Shown here piece by piece: positions 45,063-54,566 of a stretch of DNA of 64,000 bases. The stretch spans positions 3,720,001-3,784,000 of the forward strand of contig NZ_JAVIWL010000001.1 in assembly GCF_034314045.1 (NCBI RefSeq), in the 5' to 3' direction. Numbering within the stretch: position 1 is the stretch's first letter; each line of letters starts with the position of its first letter. The notes below the pieces were generated by a model. That model was given only the letters and a program-made list of their open reading frames with translations. It did not search any database and was not told where the DNA came from. Source of the DNA: Glaciimonas sp. CA11.2. GTDB taxonomy: Bacteria; Pseudomonadota; Gammaproteobacteria; Burkholderiales; Burkholderiaceae_D. The position numbers and the translations under genes were made by a program.

Positions 45063-45881
45063 ATGAATAACAATCCTGTAGAAAAGTTGGAGCAAGAGAA
45101 GATCGACGGTGATACGCCAACCATGCGCTTGTTTGCATTGCTGGAGGTTATTGCTGAAAAGGATCAACCATTCTCGCTTCAGGGAATCGTCGAAGAGATC
45201 GGTCTACCTAAACCGACCGTGCACCGGATGTTGCAACAGCTTGAGGGTGTGGGTGTGTTACAGCGGGAAGGTGATGGTCGTCACTACAGCACCGGTGTTC
45301 GCCTGCGACGCCTCGCATCCAACCTGCTGATCAACAACACCTATCATGGCGCGCGCCATAACGTACTGCGTCAATTGATGGAGGAAGTGGGAGAGAGCTG
45401 CAATCTGACTGCCTTCACAGGGAGCGAAGTGGTGTATCTGGATCGGATGGAAACCGTTGCGCCGTTGCGCTTCTATTTGCATCCGGGATCGCGGGTCCCG
45501 GCGCATTGCTCGTCGACGGGTAAATTATTTCTGGCGCAAATGACGCCGATGCAACGTCGCCGTTTGCTGGCCCATATGCCCATGATCAAATACACCAACA
45601 ACACAGAAACCGATCCGGTCAAACTTGAGCAAGAACTGGAAGTGGTGCGGCGTAATGGCTACGCCATCGATAACGAAGAATTCCTGCCGGGATTACTGTG
45701 TGTCGCGGTGCTCGTTCCTGCCGCAGAAGGGCGCTCCAATCTGGCGGTTGCTATACAAGCGCCGATCATGCGCTTGACGCACGAAAAGGCTTTGCATTTT
45801 TTGCCAGCCTTGCAACGTGCAGCTAAAGCGCTGGCCGCTATTGAATCTGAGACATCCTCGGCAACGAACGTCGCCAGCTAA
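45063..45881 (+). CDS. IclR-family transcriptional regulator
   Basis: A 272-residue regulator with winged HTH (FSLQGIVEEIGLPKPTVHRM at about 38-57) and an IclR effector domain containing GESCNLTAFTGSEVVYLDRM, HCSSTGKLFLAQM and NGYAIDNEEFLPG. It is closely related in layout to the SauR- and IseR-like regulators in this window (shared GExCN and NEEF motifs). It lies 20 bp before a CobS-like gene and probably controls that operon. Its ligand may be a sulfonate, judged by its relatives only. Confidence 0.9.
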   Translation: MNNNPVEKLEQEKIDGDTPTMRLFALLEVIAEKDQPFSLQGIVEEIGLPKPTVHRMLQQLEGVGVLQREGDGRHYSTGVRLRRLASNLLINNTYHGARHNVLRQLMEEVGESCNLTAFTGSEVVYLDRMETVAPLRFYLHPGSRVPAHCSSTGKLFLAQMTPMQRRRLLAHMPMIKYTNNTETDPVKLEQELEVVRRNGYAIDNEEFLPGLLCVAVLVPAAEGRSNLAVAIQAPIMRLTHEKALHFLPALQRAAKALAAIESETSSATNVAS

Positions 45882-45901
45882 TTTAATATAAGGAAGCCGT
45901 C

Positions 45902-46909
45902 GTGACTGCCTCATCCCAAGCAACGATTTCAGCAACATCGGAGGCCAAAGCCGATCTCATGGTGTCGGTAAGAACCTTGTTCGGCATTGACTCCGATCTC
46001 AAGGTGCCAGCATTCCGTGAACGTGGTGCGCATGTGCCGGATATCGACGACGCGTATCGCTTTAACGCTGATGTGACCTTGGCGATTTTGGCCGGTTTTG
46101 CCTGGAATCGACGCGTGATGGTGCAAGGTTTACATGGCACTGGCAAGTCGACTCATATTGAGCAAGTGGCGGCGCGTCTTAACTGGCCTTGTATCCGCGT
46201 CAATTTAGACGGTCATATTAGTCGCCTTGATCTGGTTGGCAAAGATACCATCGTCCTGCGTGATGGAAAACAGATCACCGAATTTCAGGAAGGGATAGTG
46301 CCTTGGGCTTTGCAGCGGTCGATGGCCTTGATTTTCGATGAATACGATGCTGGTCGACCAGACGTCATGTTCGTGATTCAGCGGATTCTTGAGCGGGATG
46401 GAAAATTCACTTTGCTCGATCAAAATCGCGTCATTCATGCGCATCCTCATTTCCGACTGTTTGCGACCTCAAATACGATTGGCCTTGGCAATCTGAACGG
46501 TCTTTATCATGGCACTCAGGCGTTGAATCACGCACAGATTGATCGCTGGAATATTGTCGCCTCGTTGAATTATCTTGAGCCTGACGAGGAGGTCGCGATT
46601 GTACAGGCACGCGTGCCAGCATACGCAGATGAAAAGGGAACCCGGTTAGTTGCAGCCATGGTAGCGGTGGCTGACTTGACACGTAAAGGATTTGCCGTTG
46701 GTGATTTATCTTGCCTTATGTCGCCACGCACAGTGATCACCTGGGCAGAAAATTGCCAGATATTTTCCGATACGGCATTGGCCTTTCGGCTCTCTTTTCT
46801 CAATAAATGTGAAGAAGCCGAGCGCGCCATCGTCGCAGAATACTTTCAACGTTGCTTTGATGACGAACTGATAGAGTCGCATCTGCACCAAATCAAAAAC
46901 ACAATGTGA
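45902..46909 (+). CDS. cobS: CobS-like AAA+ ATPase
   Basis: A 335-residue AAA+ protein from a GTG start. It has the N-terminal FGIDSDLKVPAFRERGAHVP, Walker A GLHGTGKSTHIEQVA (about 85), NLDGHISRLDLVGKD, Walker B MALIFDEYDAGRPD (about 141) and sensor ATSNTIGLG. These match CobS of aerobic cobaltochelatase nearly residue for residue. CobS forms a ring with CobT that powers metal insertion by CobN. No cobN or other cobalamin gene is in the window, so it may serve as a MoxR-like activating chaperone for another enzyme here. It overlaps the next gene by 4 bp. Confidence 0.88.
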   Translation: MTASSQATISATSEAKADLMVSVRTLFGIDSDLKVPAFRERGAHVPDIDDAYRFNADVTLAILAGFAWNRRVMVQGLHGTGKSTHIEQVAARLNWPCIRVNLDGHISRLDLVGKDTIVLRDGKQITEFQEGIVPWALQRSMALIFDEYDAGRPDVMFVIQRILERDGKFTLLDQNRVIHAHPHFRLFATSNTIGLGNLNGLYHGTQALNHAQIDRWNIVASLNYLEPDEEVAIVQARVPAYADEKGTRLVAAMVAVADLTRKGFAVGDLSCLMSPRTVITWAENCQIFSDTALAFRLSFLNKCEEAERAIVAEYFQRCFDDELIESHLHQIKNTM

Positions 46910-48639
46910 ACGCAGTGAATCCCGCTCCACACCGCACGCGCCAGCAGCAACAAGTCGATGAGTTATGTGTCGCCGTTATTCGCTCACTGAGCGGCGAAGC
47001 AGACGTCACTACGCAGGCGGGTCGTTTGCGCAAGGGGCAAAAAATTCTTCCGACGCATGCCGCGCACTTGCAAACCGATCATCAGCGCGACGACTTTCGG
47101 TCGTTTCGGGGCGCGGCGGATAGTATTGCCTTGGGTCTGCAATATACCAATCCTGTTATCCATCAAAAATACTGTCCCATCCTTCCGGTAGAGCGCCTTA
47201 TTTTTGAGTTGCTGGAACAGTTGCGGGTGGAAACGATGGTGCCCGACACCATGCCCGGCATGCGCAAAAATCTGCACCATCGATTTGAGGCGTGGTCGCA
47301 TGATTTCTATCTCGCTGGTTTGACCGAGAGTGCGGCGGGTATTTTGCTCTATACGGTATTTCAAATTTGCTGGTCGCGGCTGACCGGCCAACCGGTGCTG
47401 GAAAAGACCGAAGGCATTATCGAGAGCACCCGCGCTGCAATAGCGCCGCTATTAGGCATTGATTTGCTTGGCATGCGCCGACATCGTGATGATCAGGCAG
47501 CTTTTGCGCTCCATGCCCGCGCCATTTCCGACATCGTCGGTGAGATGATCCGTAGCGATAGCGAAGAGTCGGACGACGCAAAAAAAGCAAACGGCAAAGA
47601 AGAGCAAGGCAAAAATGCGCTCAGGTTGCTACTGAACTTCGACAATGATGAAACCGATGTAATCACGGTCGCCGCCAGTGGTCGCAGCAAGGTACTGGAC
47701 GACGCGGCGCACGGCTACGCCATCTTTACGACTGCCTACGATACGCAGGTTGAGGCAAGTTCGCTGGTCCGAAAGGAATTGCTCAAAGAGTATCGTGACC
47801 GGATTGATCAGCGTATTGCTGCGCTAAGTATTAATATCCCGCGATTGTTGCGCCAATTAAGAGCGCTGCTCGCCTTTCCACAACGTGATAATTGGTCCTT
47901 CGGGGAAGAGGAAGGCTATATCGATGGCCGTCGACTGGCGCAATTAATCAGCTCACCTTCAGAGCGACGTCTGTTTCGGCAAGAGCAGTTCAAGCCGAAT
48001 GCCAATTGCGTCGTCTGCTTTCTGATCGATTGTTCTGGCTCGATGAAGGCACATTCCGAGCGACTTACCGTGATGATCGATGTGATGGTAAGGGCGCTTG
48101 AACAAGTCGGCGTTGCCAGCGAAGTTCTGGGATTTACTACCGGCGCATGGAACGGCGGCAGGTCACATCGAGATTGGCTACGTGTCAAGTCTCCGGCATC
48201 TCCGGGTCGACTCAATGAACTGATGCACATGGTATACAAAGACGCTGATACGCCATGGCGTCGCGCGCGTGCCGATATCACGGCACTGCTGAAGGCTGAC
48301 TTGTATCGTGAAGGTATTGATGGCGAAGCTGTGGAATGGGCGTGTAGCCGCATCCGGCAACGCAACGAGGAAAGGCGTATTCTTGTCGTCATTTCCGACG
48401 GAAGTCCAATGGATAGCGCCACCAATCTGGCCAATGACGATTTCTATCTTGGCAATCATCTGAAAGAAGTCGTCGGTCGCCAGGCGCTTCCTGGTCAGCT
48501 GGAAATCTGCGGATTGGGCGTGGGACTTGACCTCAGCCCTTACTATAAACGGAGCCTGGCAATTGATCTTCAGCAGCCCATTAATAATGCATTACTCGCT
48601 GAAGTCGCGCAGCTCATTGGTGGGCGGCAGCGGCGCTGA
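46906..48639 (+). CDS. cobT: CobT-like protein with C-terminal VWA domain
   Basis: A 577-residue protein from a GTG start overlapping the CobS-like stop (GTGA). The N-terminal part is helical with a charged stretch near 205-235 (SDSEESDDAKKANGKEEQGK). A VWA domain starts near 365 with MIDAS CFLIDCSGSMKAHSERL and continues FTTGAWNGGRS and VVISDGSPMDSATNLAND. This is the layout of CobT. With the CobS-like ATPase it forms an AAA/VWA pair. Whether it works on cobalt chelation or on maturing the FAD oxidoreductase encoded next cannot be told from sequence. Confidence 0.88.
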   Translation: MNAVNPAPHRTRQQQQVDELCVAVIRSLSGEADVTTQAGRLRKGQKILPTHAAHLQTDHQRDDFRSFRGAADSIALGLQYTNPVIHQKYCPILPVERLIFELLEQLRVETMVPDTMPGMRKNLHHRFEAWSHDFYLAGLTESAAGILLYTVFQICWSRLTGQPVLEKTEGIIESTRAAIAPLLGIDLLGMRRHRDDQAAFALHARAISDIVGEMIRSDSEESDDAKKANGKEEQGKNALRLLLNFDNDETDVITVAASGRSKVLDDAAHGYAIFTTAYDTQVEASSLVRKELLKEYRDRIDQRIAALSINIPRLLRQLRALLAFPQRDNWSFGEEEGYIDGRRLAQLISSPSERRLFRQEQFKPNANCVVCFLIDCSGSMKAHSERLTVMIDVMVRALEQVGVASEVLGFTTGAWNGGRSHRDWLRVKSPASPGRLNELMHMVYKDADTPWRRARADITALLKADLYREGIDGEAVEWACSRIRQRNEERRILVVISDGSPMDSATNLANDDFYLGNHLKEVVGRQALPGQLEICGLGVGLDLSPYYKRSLAIDLQQPINNALLAEVAQLIGGRQRR

Positions 48640-48706
48640 CAGGCCTCAATGATGGTTTCTGCGTGACAAAGAGTAAATTGCTTGACCAACAGAAAGTTGA
48701 ATTAAT

Positions 48707-50020
48707 ATGAAAGTCATTGTCTTAGGCGCTGGTATTGCAGGCACGGCATCTGCCTGGTTCCTGCACAAGGCCGGGCATGAGGTAACCGTCATTGATCGTC
48801 GGCCCGGTCCGGCGCAAGAGACAAGTTTTGCTAATGGTTGTCAAATTTCGGTATCGCATGCGCAGCCTTGGGCAAATCCGCATACCTTGCTCAAGGTCAT
48901 AAAGTGGCTGGGTAAAGAGGACGCACCGTTATTGTTTCGGCTGCGTCCCGAGCTGTTGCAATGGCAATGGTGTGTACAGTTTTTGCGTGAATGCTTGCCC
49001 GGTCGCATCAAGCACAACATTCGCCAGATTGTCTCGATTGCCGAATATAGTCGCCAAACCTTGCAAGCCGTGCGTGCCGAAATCGGGATGGACTACGATT
49101 TTTTGACGCGGGGAATTCTGCATTTCTATACCGACCAGCGCGAGTTCGATAAGTCGCTGGCCGCCGCTGCGCTGATGCGAGAACTGGGTTGCCCACGCAA
49201 TACCGTGAGCGTCGATGACATCATTCGGCTGGAGCCAGCCTTGACCGGATTGCGCGACAAGATCGTTGGTGGCGACTTCACGGCAACCGATGAATCCGGA
49301 GATGTGTATAAGTTCACCTGTGCGCTGGCTGAAAAGGCTGCGGAACTCGGTGTCCAGTTCCGATTCAATACGACAGTTACGCGCCTACTCTCAGAAGGCA
49401 GCGGTGCGCACAAGAAGATTAAAGTGATTGAAGTAATCGATGCAAGCGGTCGCCATCAGACGTTGCAGGCCGATACTTTTGTGGTGGCGCTCGGCAGCTT
49501 CTCAGCGCCGCTTTTGAAGCCGCTAGATATCAATCTGATGATCTATCCTGGCAAAGGTTATTCAGCCACATACCAGGTCATCAATCCAGAAGCGGCACCC
49601 ACTGTGTCATTAACTGACGATAGTCATAAGTTAGTGATGTCCCGGCTGGGCCAACGCCTGCGTGTGGCAGGCACGTGCGAGTTAAATGGTTACTCACGCG
49701 CATTAAACCCGGCTCGTTGCAATGCCATCACCCAGCGCGTGCGAACTTTGTTTCCCGATGCATGTGATTATGATAATCCAACCTATTGGGCTGGATTGCG
49801 TCCACTAACGCCCTCAAACATCCCGTATATTGGTAAGTCAAAGATAGCCAATTTATTCTTGAACACTGGTCACGGAACGCTTGGCTGGACCATGGGCTCC
49901 GGGTCAGGGCGTGCGATTGCGGATATTGTTTGTGGTCGTCAGCCCGACCTTGATTTTGCTTTTACCGGCATGCCACGACGCCAACCCATGCAAATGGGCT
50001 CGCCGGGAATCGTGGGTTAA
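48707..50020 (+). CDS. DadA-like FAD-dependent amine/amino-acid dehydrogenase
   Basis: A 437-residue flavoprotein starting MKVIVLGAGIAGTASAWFLH (FAD motif GxGxxG), with TSFANGCQISVSHAQPWANP, GGDFTATDESGDVYKFTCALA and the C-terminal TYWAGLRPLTPSNIPYIGKS and NTGHGTLGWTMGSGSGR. This matches D-amino-acid dehydrogenase small subunits, which oxidise amines and feed the electron chain. It is the last gene of the IclR-CobS-CobT line, 67 bp after cobT. Within a sulfonate island an amino- or N-alkyl-sulfonate (for example N-methyltaurine) is a reasonable substrate guess, while D-amino acids are the default. Confidence 0.88.
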   Translation: MKVIVLGAGIAGTASAWFLHKAGHEVTVIDRRPGPAQETSFANGCQISVSHAQPWANPHTLLKVIKWLGKEDAPLLFRLRPELLQWQWCVQFLRECLPGRIKHNIRQIVSIAEYSRQTLQAVRAEIGMDYDFLTRGILHFYTDQREFDKSLAAAALMRELGCPRNTVSVDDIIRLEPALTGLRDKIVGGDFTATDESGDVYKFTCALAEKAAELGVQFRFNTTVTRLLSEGSGAHKKIKVIEVIDASGRHQTLQADTFVVALGSFSAPLLKPLDINLMIYPGKGYSATYQVINPEAAPTVSLTDDSHKLVMSRLGQRLRVAGTCELNGYSRALNPARCNAITQRVRTLFPDACDYDNPTYWAGLRPLTPSNIPYIGKSKIANLFLNTGHGTLGWTMGSGSGRAIADIVCGRQPDLDFAFTGMPRRQPMQMGSPGIVG

Positions 50021-50110
50021 GTCTTCCATGAATTACCGAACGAAGCAGGGCGCTTCACGGAATGAACTAAAACAGTGTAATAAAGAAGCGACGGGACGCT
50101 GACTGAAAAG

Positions 50111-51637
50111 TTAACATTCTGCCGGTTGCAGCAACTTGAGTCGCTGCACCTTTCCTGATGGCCCTTTCGGCAATTCGTCCTGAAAGCGGATGAGCTTCGG
50201 TGTCTTATAAGCGCCAAGTTCATGTTTGCAAAATATTCTAAGCTCATCTTCGGAACATTGTTGACCCGTTTTCAGCACTACGCACACCATGATCTCCTGA
50301 CCGTAATGTTGATCTGGAATACCGACGGCAGCGGCCTCAAGTACCGCTGGATGTTTAAGTAGTGCTTCATCGATCTCCCTTGGCGCAATATTTTCACCAC
50401 CTTTGATGATTAGCTCCTTGATTCGACCGGTGACGAAGACGAATCCATCCTCATCCAGATAGCCGAGATCCCCGGTGTGCAGCCAGCCCTCTGTCGTGAG
50501 AGTCTTGGCAGTCTCTTCGGGATTTTTGTAATAGCCATTCATCACGTTCGGCCCGCGCACCATGATTTCGCCCGTTTCGCGGCTTGGTAAACCGTATCCT
50601 TCTGGGTTAATAATCTTCGCTTCATTGCCAAAAGCCCGGCCTGCACTGCCGATCTTGCGTTGTGCTGAATCGAGTGGATTGGTGAAACATGGTGCTGCCG
50701 TTTCCGTCAGTCCCATGGTTTCAATGATGCCAATGTTAAATCTGTCTTCAAAGGCACGATGCAGGGCAGGCGGAAGCGGCGCCGAAGCCGAGCGGCAAAA
50801 ACGGACACGGCTGATATCCAGATTGTTGTCTGGCGCCTCGGCACCTTGCAGCAGATAAGAAACCATGGTCGGCACCAGATTGATCCAGCTGCATTCATAC
50901 TGCGCCACCAAGCGCCAGAAATGCGAGACGCCAAAACGGTGCGGCAGAACCAGACTACCGCCATGCACTAATGTTGCAGTCGCGGTCACGATCTGAGCGT
51001 TAATATGGTAAAGCGGAAGGGACGCCATGACCCGATCTTTCGGCCCCAATTCGTGCGCGGCCGACACGAACTGTCCTCCTGAGATGACAGACCTGTTGGT
51101 CAGCATGACGCCTTTCGGTATGCCGGTGGTTCCCGAGGTATACATCATCAAGGCATCGTCCTCTTCATTGACGCATGGCATCTCTTCGATCATTTCTTCC
51201 ATTTGATCTGATGCGGCAATGAATTCTTCTGCGTCGATATCACACAAAACGATTTGAATTTTCCGGTCGATATTGCTAAGTGCGGTGTGGAGGCGTACCA
51301 GTTGATCCGGCGATACAAATACGATAGAGGCGTCGCTATGGTTCAGCACGTATTCAAGCTGTGATGCTTGTGCCAGCAAATTTAGCGGAGTGACGCAAAA
51401 ACCACCGTACATGGCGCCAATGAATAGTCGACAGGTCTGATAACCATTCTGCATCAACAGTGCCACCTTTTCACCAGGCTGAATTCCACGTTGAGCAAGA
51501 TAGCGTGCAAGCTTACGGGATGCTAGCTGGAGGCCGCCGAACGTCATGCTGTGGTTCGGTTCTGGGGCAACCAAATAGACCGCATTCGGGGTTTTCGCAG
51601 CCTGAAAATCGACATATTCACGAATCGTGCGCAGCAT
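50111..51637 (-). CDS. sauT: Sulfoacetate-CoA ligase (AMP-forming)
   Basis: A 508-residue ANL ligase with P-loop MMYTSGTTGIPKGVML (about 158-173), MGLTETAAPCFTNP, GDLGYLDEDGFVFVTGRIKE, IKGGENIAPREIDEALL and the catalytic Lys in LPKGPSGKVQRLK. ATG at 51637 with AGGA upstream is preferred over the longer frame to 51736, which would add a hydrophobic stretch. It follows the acylating aldehyde dehydrogenase gene. The order sauS, sauT, a transporter and a divergent IclR gene matches the sulfoacetate cluster sauRSTU of Cupriavidus necator. The specific substrate is inferred from that synteny. Confidence 0.82.
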   Translation of the reverse strand: MLRTIREYVDFQAAKTPNAVYLVAPEPNHSMTFGGLQLASRKLARYLAQRGIQPGEKVALLMQNGYQTCRLFIGAMYGGFCVTPLNLLAQASQLEYVLNHSDASIVFVSPDQLVRLHTALSNIDRKIQIVLCDIDAEEFIAASDQMEEMIEEMPCVNEEDDALMMYTSGTTGIPKGVMLTNRSVISGGQFVSAAHELGPKDRVMASLPLYHINAQIVTATATLVHGGSLVLPHRFGVSHFWRLVAQYECSWINLVPTMVSYLLQGAEAPDNNLDISRVRFCRSASAPLPPALHRAFEDRFNIGIIETMGLTETAAPCFTNPLDSAQRKIGSAGRAFGNEAKIINPEGYGLPSRETGEIMVRGPNVMNGYYKNPEETAKTLTTEGWLHTGDLGYLDEDGFVFVTGRIKELIIKGGENIAPREIDEALLKHPAVLEAAAVGIPDQHYGQEIMVCVVLKTGQQCSEDELRIFCKHELGAYKTPKLIRFQDELPKGPSGKVQRLKLLQPAEC

Positions 51638-51744
51638 AATATTGATTCCTAAAATCAGTGTAACTGAGTAGAAAATAAGCAAAACCAAGCAATAAAAATA
51701 TCGCTCCTGCATCTCTTGAAAATCAAGAAATACCAAGAGAGCGA

Positions 51745-53172
51745 TTAGCTATATTTGCGGTGATACGCGCCAAAGATATCTTCTTCAGTCGGTATGTTTT
51801 CTGGGATGCTGCGCACGATTCGTGTGATGTTCAGGTAATGTTTGTAGTGCATGTTTTCGGAGAAATTATTACCGCCCCATGTGCCGCATCCCATTGAAAG
51901 TGAAAACGGCAATCCGTTTTCGAAGCTGCCGCCGGTGGCAAAACAATGCGCCTGATTCACAATGACCCGGCAAACCGAAAGTTCATTTCCCAAACGCAGC
52001 ACATGTGCGTCGTCATCGGTATGTATGCCTACCGAGTGGCCCGCGCCCTGATAGTCATACAAAGCATTGACTATCTGGCAGGCGTGATCAAAGTCGCGGG
52101 CGCGATAAATCGTCAGTACCGGTGCAAGCTTTTCACCCGAATAGGGATAGTCTGAACCGGTTCCGACTTCTTCCACCATGAGGATTCTGGCTTGCGAAAA
52201 ACGCGACTCGCTTAATCCCGCTAGTGCCGCAATTTTCGATGCGACCTGCGCGGTGACGGCGGCATCCAGTTTTCCTCGCGGCCACATTTTTTTTTGTAAC
52301 TGACTTTTTTCGTTCGCATCCAACATGACACCGCCTGCTTCGATCAGTGCGGCCACCGCTGATTCATAGACTGCATCAAGAATCACAACGCTATTTTCGG
52401 AGGAACAACTAGTCGCGTTGTCGAACGTTTTGGAGCTGCTTATTTTTTTTGCGGCATCACGTAGATTGGCTGAACTATCAATGATCGCGGCAACGTTTCC
52501 TGCGCCCACTCCAAATGCAGGCGTACCGCTGGTGTAAGCTGCGCGGATATTGTTTTGCGAGCCGGTTGCGACCACGAGATCGGCCTGGCGCATCAGTTCC
52601 TGCGTCGCCTCCTTGGTAGTGGGCGCGGGAAGATACTGAACAAGATCCAGCGGTGCGCCGACTTTTTTCAGTTCAGCATGGATGTAAGCGACCAGTGCAA
52701 TACAGGTGCTCAGTCCCTTGGGAGAGGGCGCAATGATCACGGCATTGCGCCCTTTGAGGGCATTGATCACCTTGTTAGCTGGTGTTGCGGCTGGATTGGT
52801 CGACGGTGTGATCGCTGCCACCACGCCGACCGGTCGCGCAATCTCTATCAATCCACGCTCTGGATATTCGGCGATGATACCGACTGTTTTGGCATTTTTC
52901 AGGTCCCGCAACAGGCCGAGTGTTTTACGATGGTTCTTCAATATTTTGTCATCGACATTGCCCAGGCCAGTATCGTGAACTGCCATTTCAGCCAGGTTGC
53001 GATTGTGCGCAGGATGCATGATCGCCCATCCTGCCGCAGTCACGACATCATCTACTTGCTGCTGCGAATAGTGTTCATATTCGCGCTGTGCGGCCCGTGC
53101 CTTCCTGATGAGTTCAGAGACGACTTTTAATTCTATCGCCGGGTTGGATTTTGCGGAATTTTCAACTGACAT
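51745..53172 (-). CDS. sauS: Sulfoacetaldehyde dehydrogenase (acylating)
   Basis: A 475-residue CoA-acylating aldehyde dehydrogenase. It has PVGVVAAITPSTNPAATPAN, VATGSQNNIRAAYTSGTPAF, FGVGAGNVAAIID, and catalytic Cys256 in FDNATSCSSENSVV, as in the AdhE/EutE group. In the Sau pathway it reduces sulfoacetyl-CoA with NADPH to sulfoacetaldehyde, the Xsc substrate. ATG at 53172 (MSVENSAKSNP) has GGAG upstream. It lies between sauU (74-86 bp upstream) and sauT. Confidence 0.88.
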   Translation of the reverse strand: MSVENSAKSNPAIELKVVSELIRKARAAQREYEHYSQQQVDDVVTAAGWAIMHPAHNRNLAEMAVHDTGLGNVDDKILKNHRKTLGLLRDLKNAKTVGIIAEYPERGLIEIARPVGVVAAITPSTNPAATPANKVINALKGRNAVIIAPSPKGLSTCIALVAYIHAELKKVGAPLDLVQYLPAPTTKEATQELMRQADLVVATGSQNNIRAAYTSGTPAFGVGAGNVAAIIDSSANLRDAAKKISSSKTFDNATSCSSENSVVILDAVYESAVAALIEAGGVMLDANEKSQLQKKMWPRGKLDAAVTAQVASKIAALAGLSESRFSQARILMVEEVGTGSDYPYSGEKLAPVLTIYRARDFDHACQIVNALYDYQGAGHSVGIHTDDDAHVLRLGNELSVCRVIVNQAHCFATGGSFENGLPFSLSMGCGTWGGNNFSENMHYKHYLNITRIVRSIPENIPTEEDIFGAYHRKYS

Positions 53173-53258
53173 TATGATCTCCATCCTTGGATTATTGATT
53201 GTTGATTGTTCAGATTTGACATTTTGATTTTTGTCCGCAGCCGGACAAAAAGCCGACC

Positions 53259-54566
53259 CTATCTAAAGACGGGCACTTTCCCCATCGGATTGAATGCCGG
53301 TTCTTCGATTGGTTCGTCCTTGAGCTTATTGGTCGGATCGATCCATAGTGAGCAGACTGCCGCAACCCCTAATAACGCCGCGGAAATCAGAAACGGCACT
53401 TCATAACTTCCCGTCGTTTGAATCAGGAAACCGAATACCGCTGGCGAAATCATTCCGGCTATACCGAACCCCGTATTCATCATGCCGCCAGCAGTTCCTG
53501 CATACTTACCCGCAATGTCGATAGGCAAACTCCACAACACCGCGTTCGTCAGTTCCAGGAAGAAGAAAGATAACGCCAGCAGTGCAACGGCTGTCAACGG
53601 TGTCTCGGTATAGATTGCGGGGAGGATGAAGACCAACGCTCCACCTAGGCCGACCACCAGCAACGAGCGTCTGGCAAGTTTAAGGTTGCCGGTTTTTTTA
53701 TAGATATAGTCGGAAAGAACGCCGCCCAACGTGTCGCCAACCACGCCAGCCAGCAGTGGCAGCGCCGTAAATAATGCAAGCTGTTTCATGTCAAAACCGC
53801 GTGCATCCTTAAGATAAGACGGCAACCACGTCAGGAATACCCAGAGCGACCAGCCATAGCAAAAGTCCACGAATGTGATCAACCACATTCGCTTTATCAT
53901 CTCTTTCCATGGGGTTTTTCCTTTTGCGGCTTTTTTCGTTTCAGCCGGATTGATACCGATTTCTTTCAGTTCGGCAGACGTTACCCACCTGTGTTCTATC
54001 GGCGTATTGCGATAAAGCCAAACGAAAACACACGTCCAGATCAGACTAATGACACCGAGAATAATGAAGGATTCGCGCCACCCGTATTGGACAACAATGA
54101 GCAAAACGAGCGGTGGTGTGACTGCACCACCCAAACGCGCAAAGCTATGCGTTATGCCCTGAGCGAAGCCGCGCTCTGTACTGGGCATCCAAAACGTGAA
54201 GGACCGTGTCGCCGCAGGAAATGCGCCACCTTCGCCGACGCCCAATAACATCCGAAACATGATTAATGACCAAAGTCCCCATGAGAAGCCGCAAAGGATC
54301 GTCGCAACGGCCCAAATGATGCTGAGAATTCCTAATACCAGTCGTGGACCATATTTGTCGGCAAACCATCCGCCCAGGATTTGCATGGCGGCGTAAGGAT
54401 AGGCGAAGGCTGAAAAAACCAGACCTAATTCGGTCGGTGTGAGGCCCATCTCATGCTTTAGCACGGGTGCAATAATCGAAATGTTGACACGGTCTATGTA
54501 TGAAATGAAATACATCAAACACATAAGACCTAATATCAGATGCCTCACCTTTAATCTTTTTTTCAT
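53259..54566 (-). CDS. sauU: MFS transporter, probable sulfoacetate importer
   Basis: A 435-residue major facilitator with 12 hydrophobic segments of the anion:cation symporter (ACS) type. The opening is RHLILGLMCLMYFISYIDRV, followed by GGWFADKYGPRLVLG and RMLLGVGEGGAFPAATRSF. ACS members import organic anions with protons. Its place directly before sauS, and the divergent sauR, support sulfoacetate uptake. AAGGCGGAG precedes the ATG. It is the first gene of the sauUST operon. Confidence 0.85.
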   Translation of the reverse strand: MKKRLKVRHLILGLMCLMYFISYIDRVNISIIAPVLKHEMGLTPTELGLVFSAFAYPYAAMQILGGWFADKYGPRLVLGILSIIWAVATILCGFSWGLWSLIMFRMLLGVGEGGAFPAATRSFTFWMPSTERGFAQGITHSFARLGGAVTPPLVLLIVVQYGWRESFIILGVISLIWTCVFVWLYRNTPIEHRWVTSAELKEIGINPAETKKAAKGKTPWKEMIKRMWLITFVDFCYGWSLWVFLTWLPSYLKDARGFDMKQLALFTALPLLAGVVGDTLGGVLSDYIYKKTGNLKLARRSLLVVGLGGALVFILPAIYTETPLTAVALLALSFFFLELTNAVLWSLPIDIAGKYAGTAGGMMNTGFGIAGMISPAVFGFLIQTTGSYEVPFLISAALLGVAAVCSLWIDPTNKLKDEPIEEPAFNPMGKVPVFR

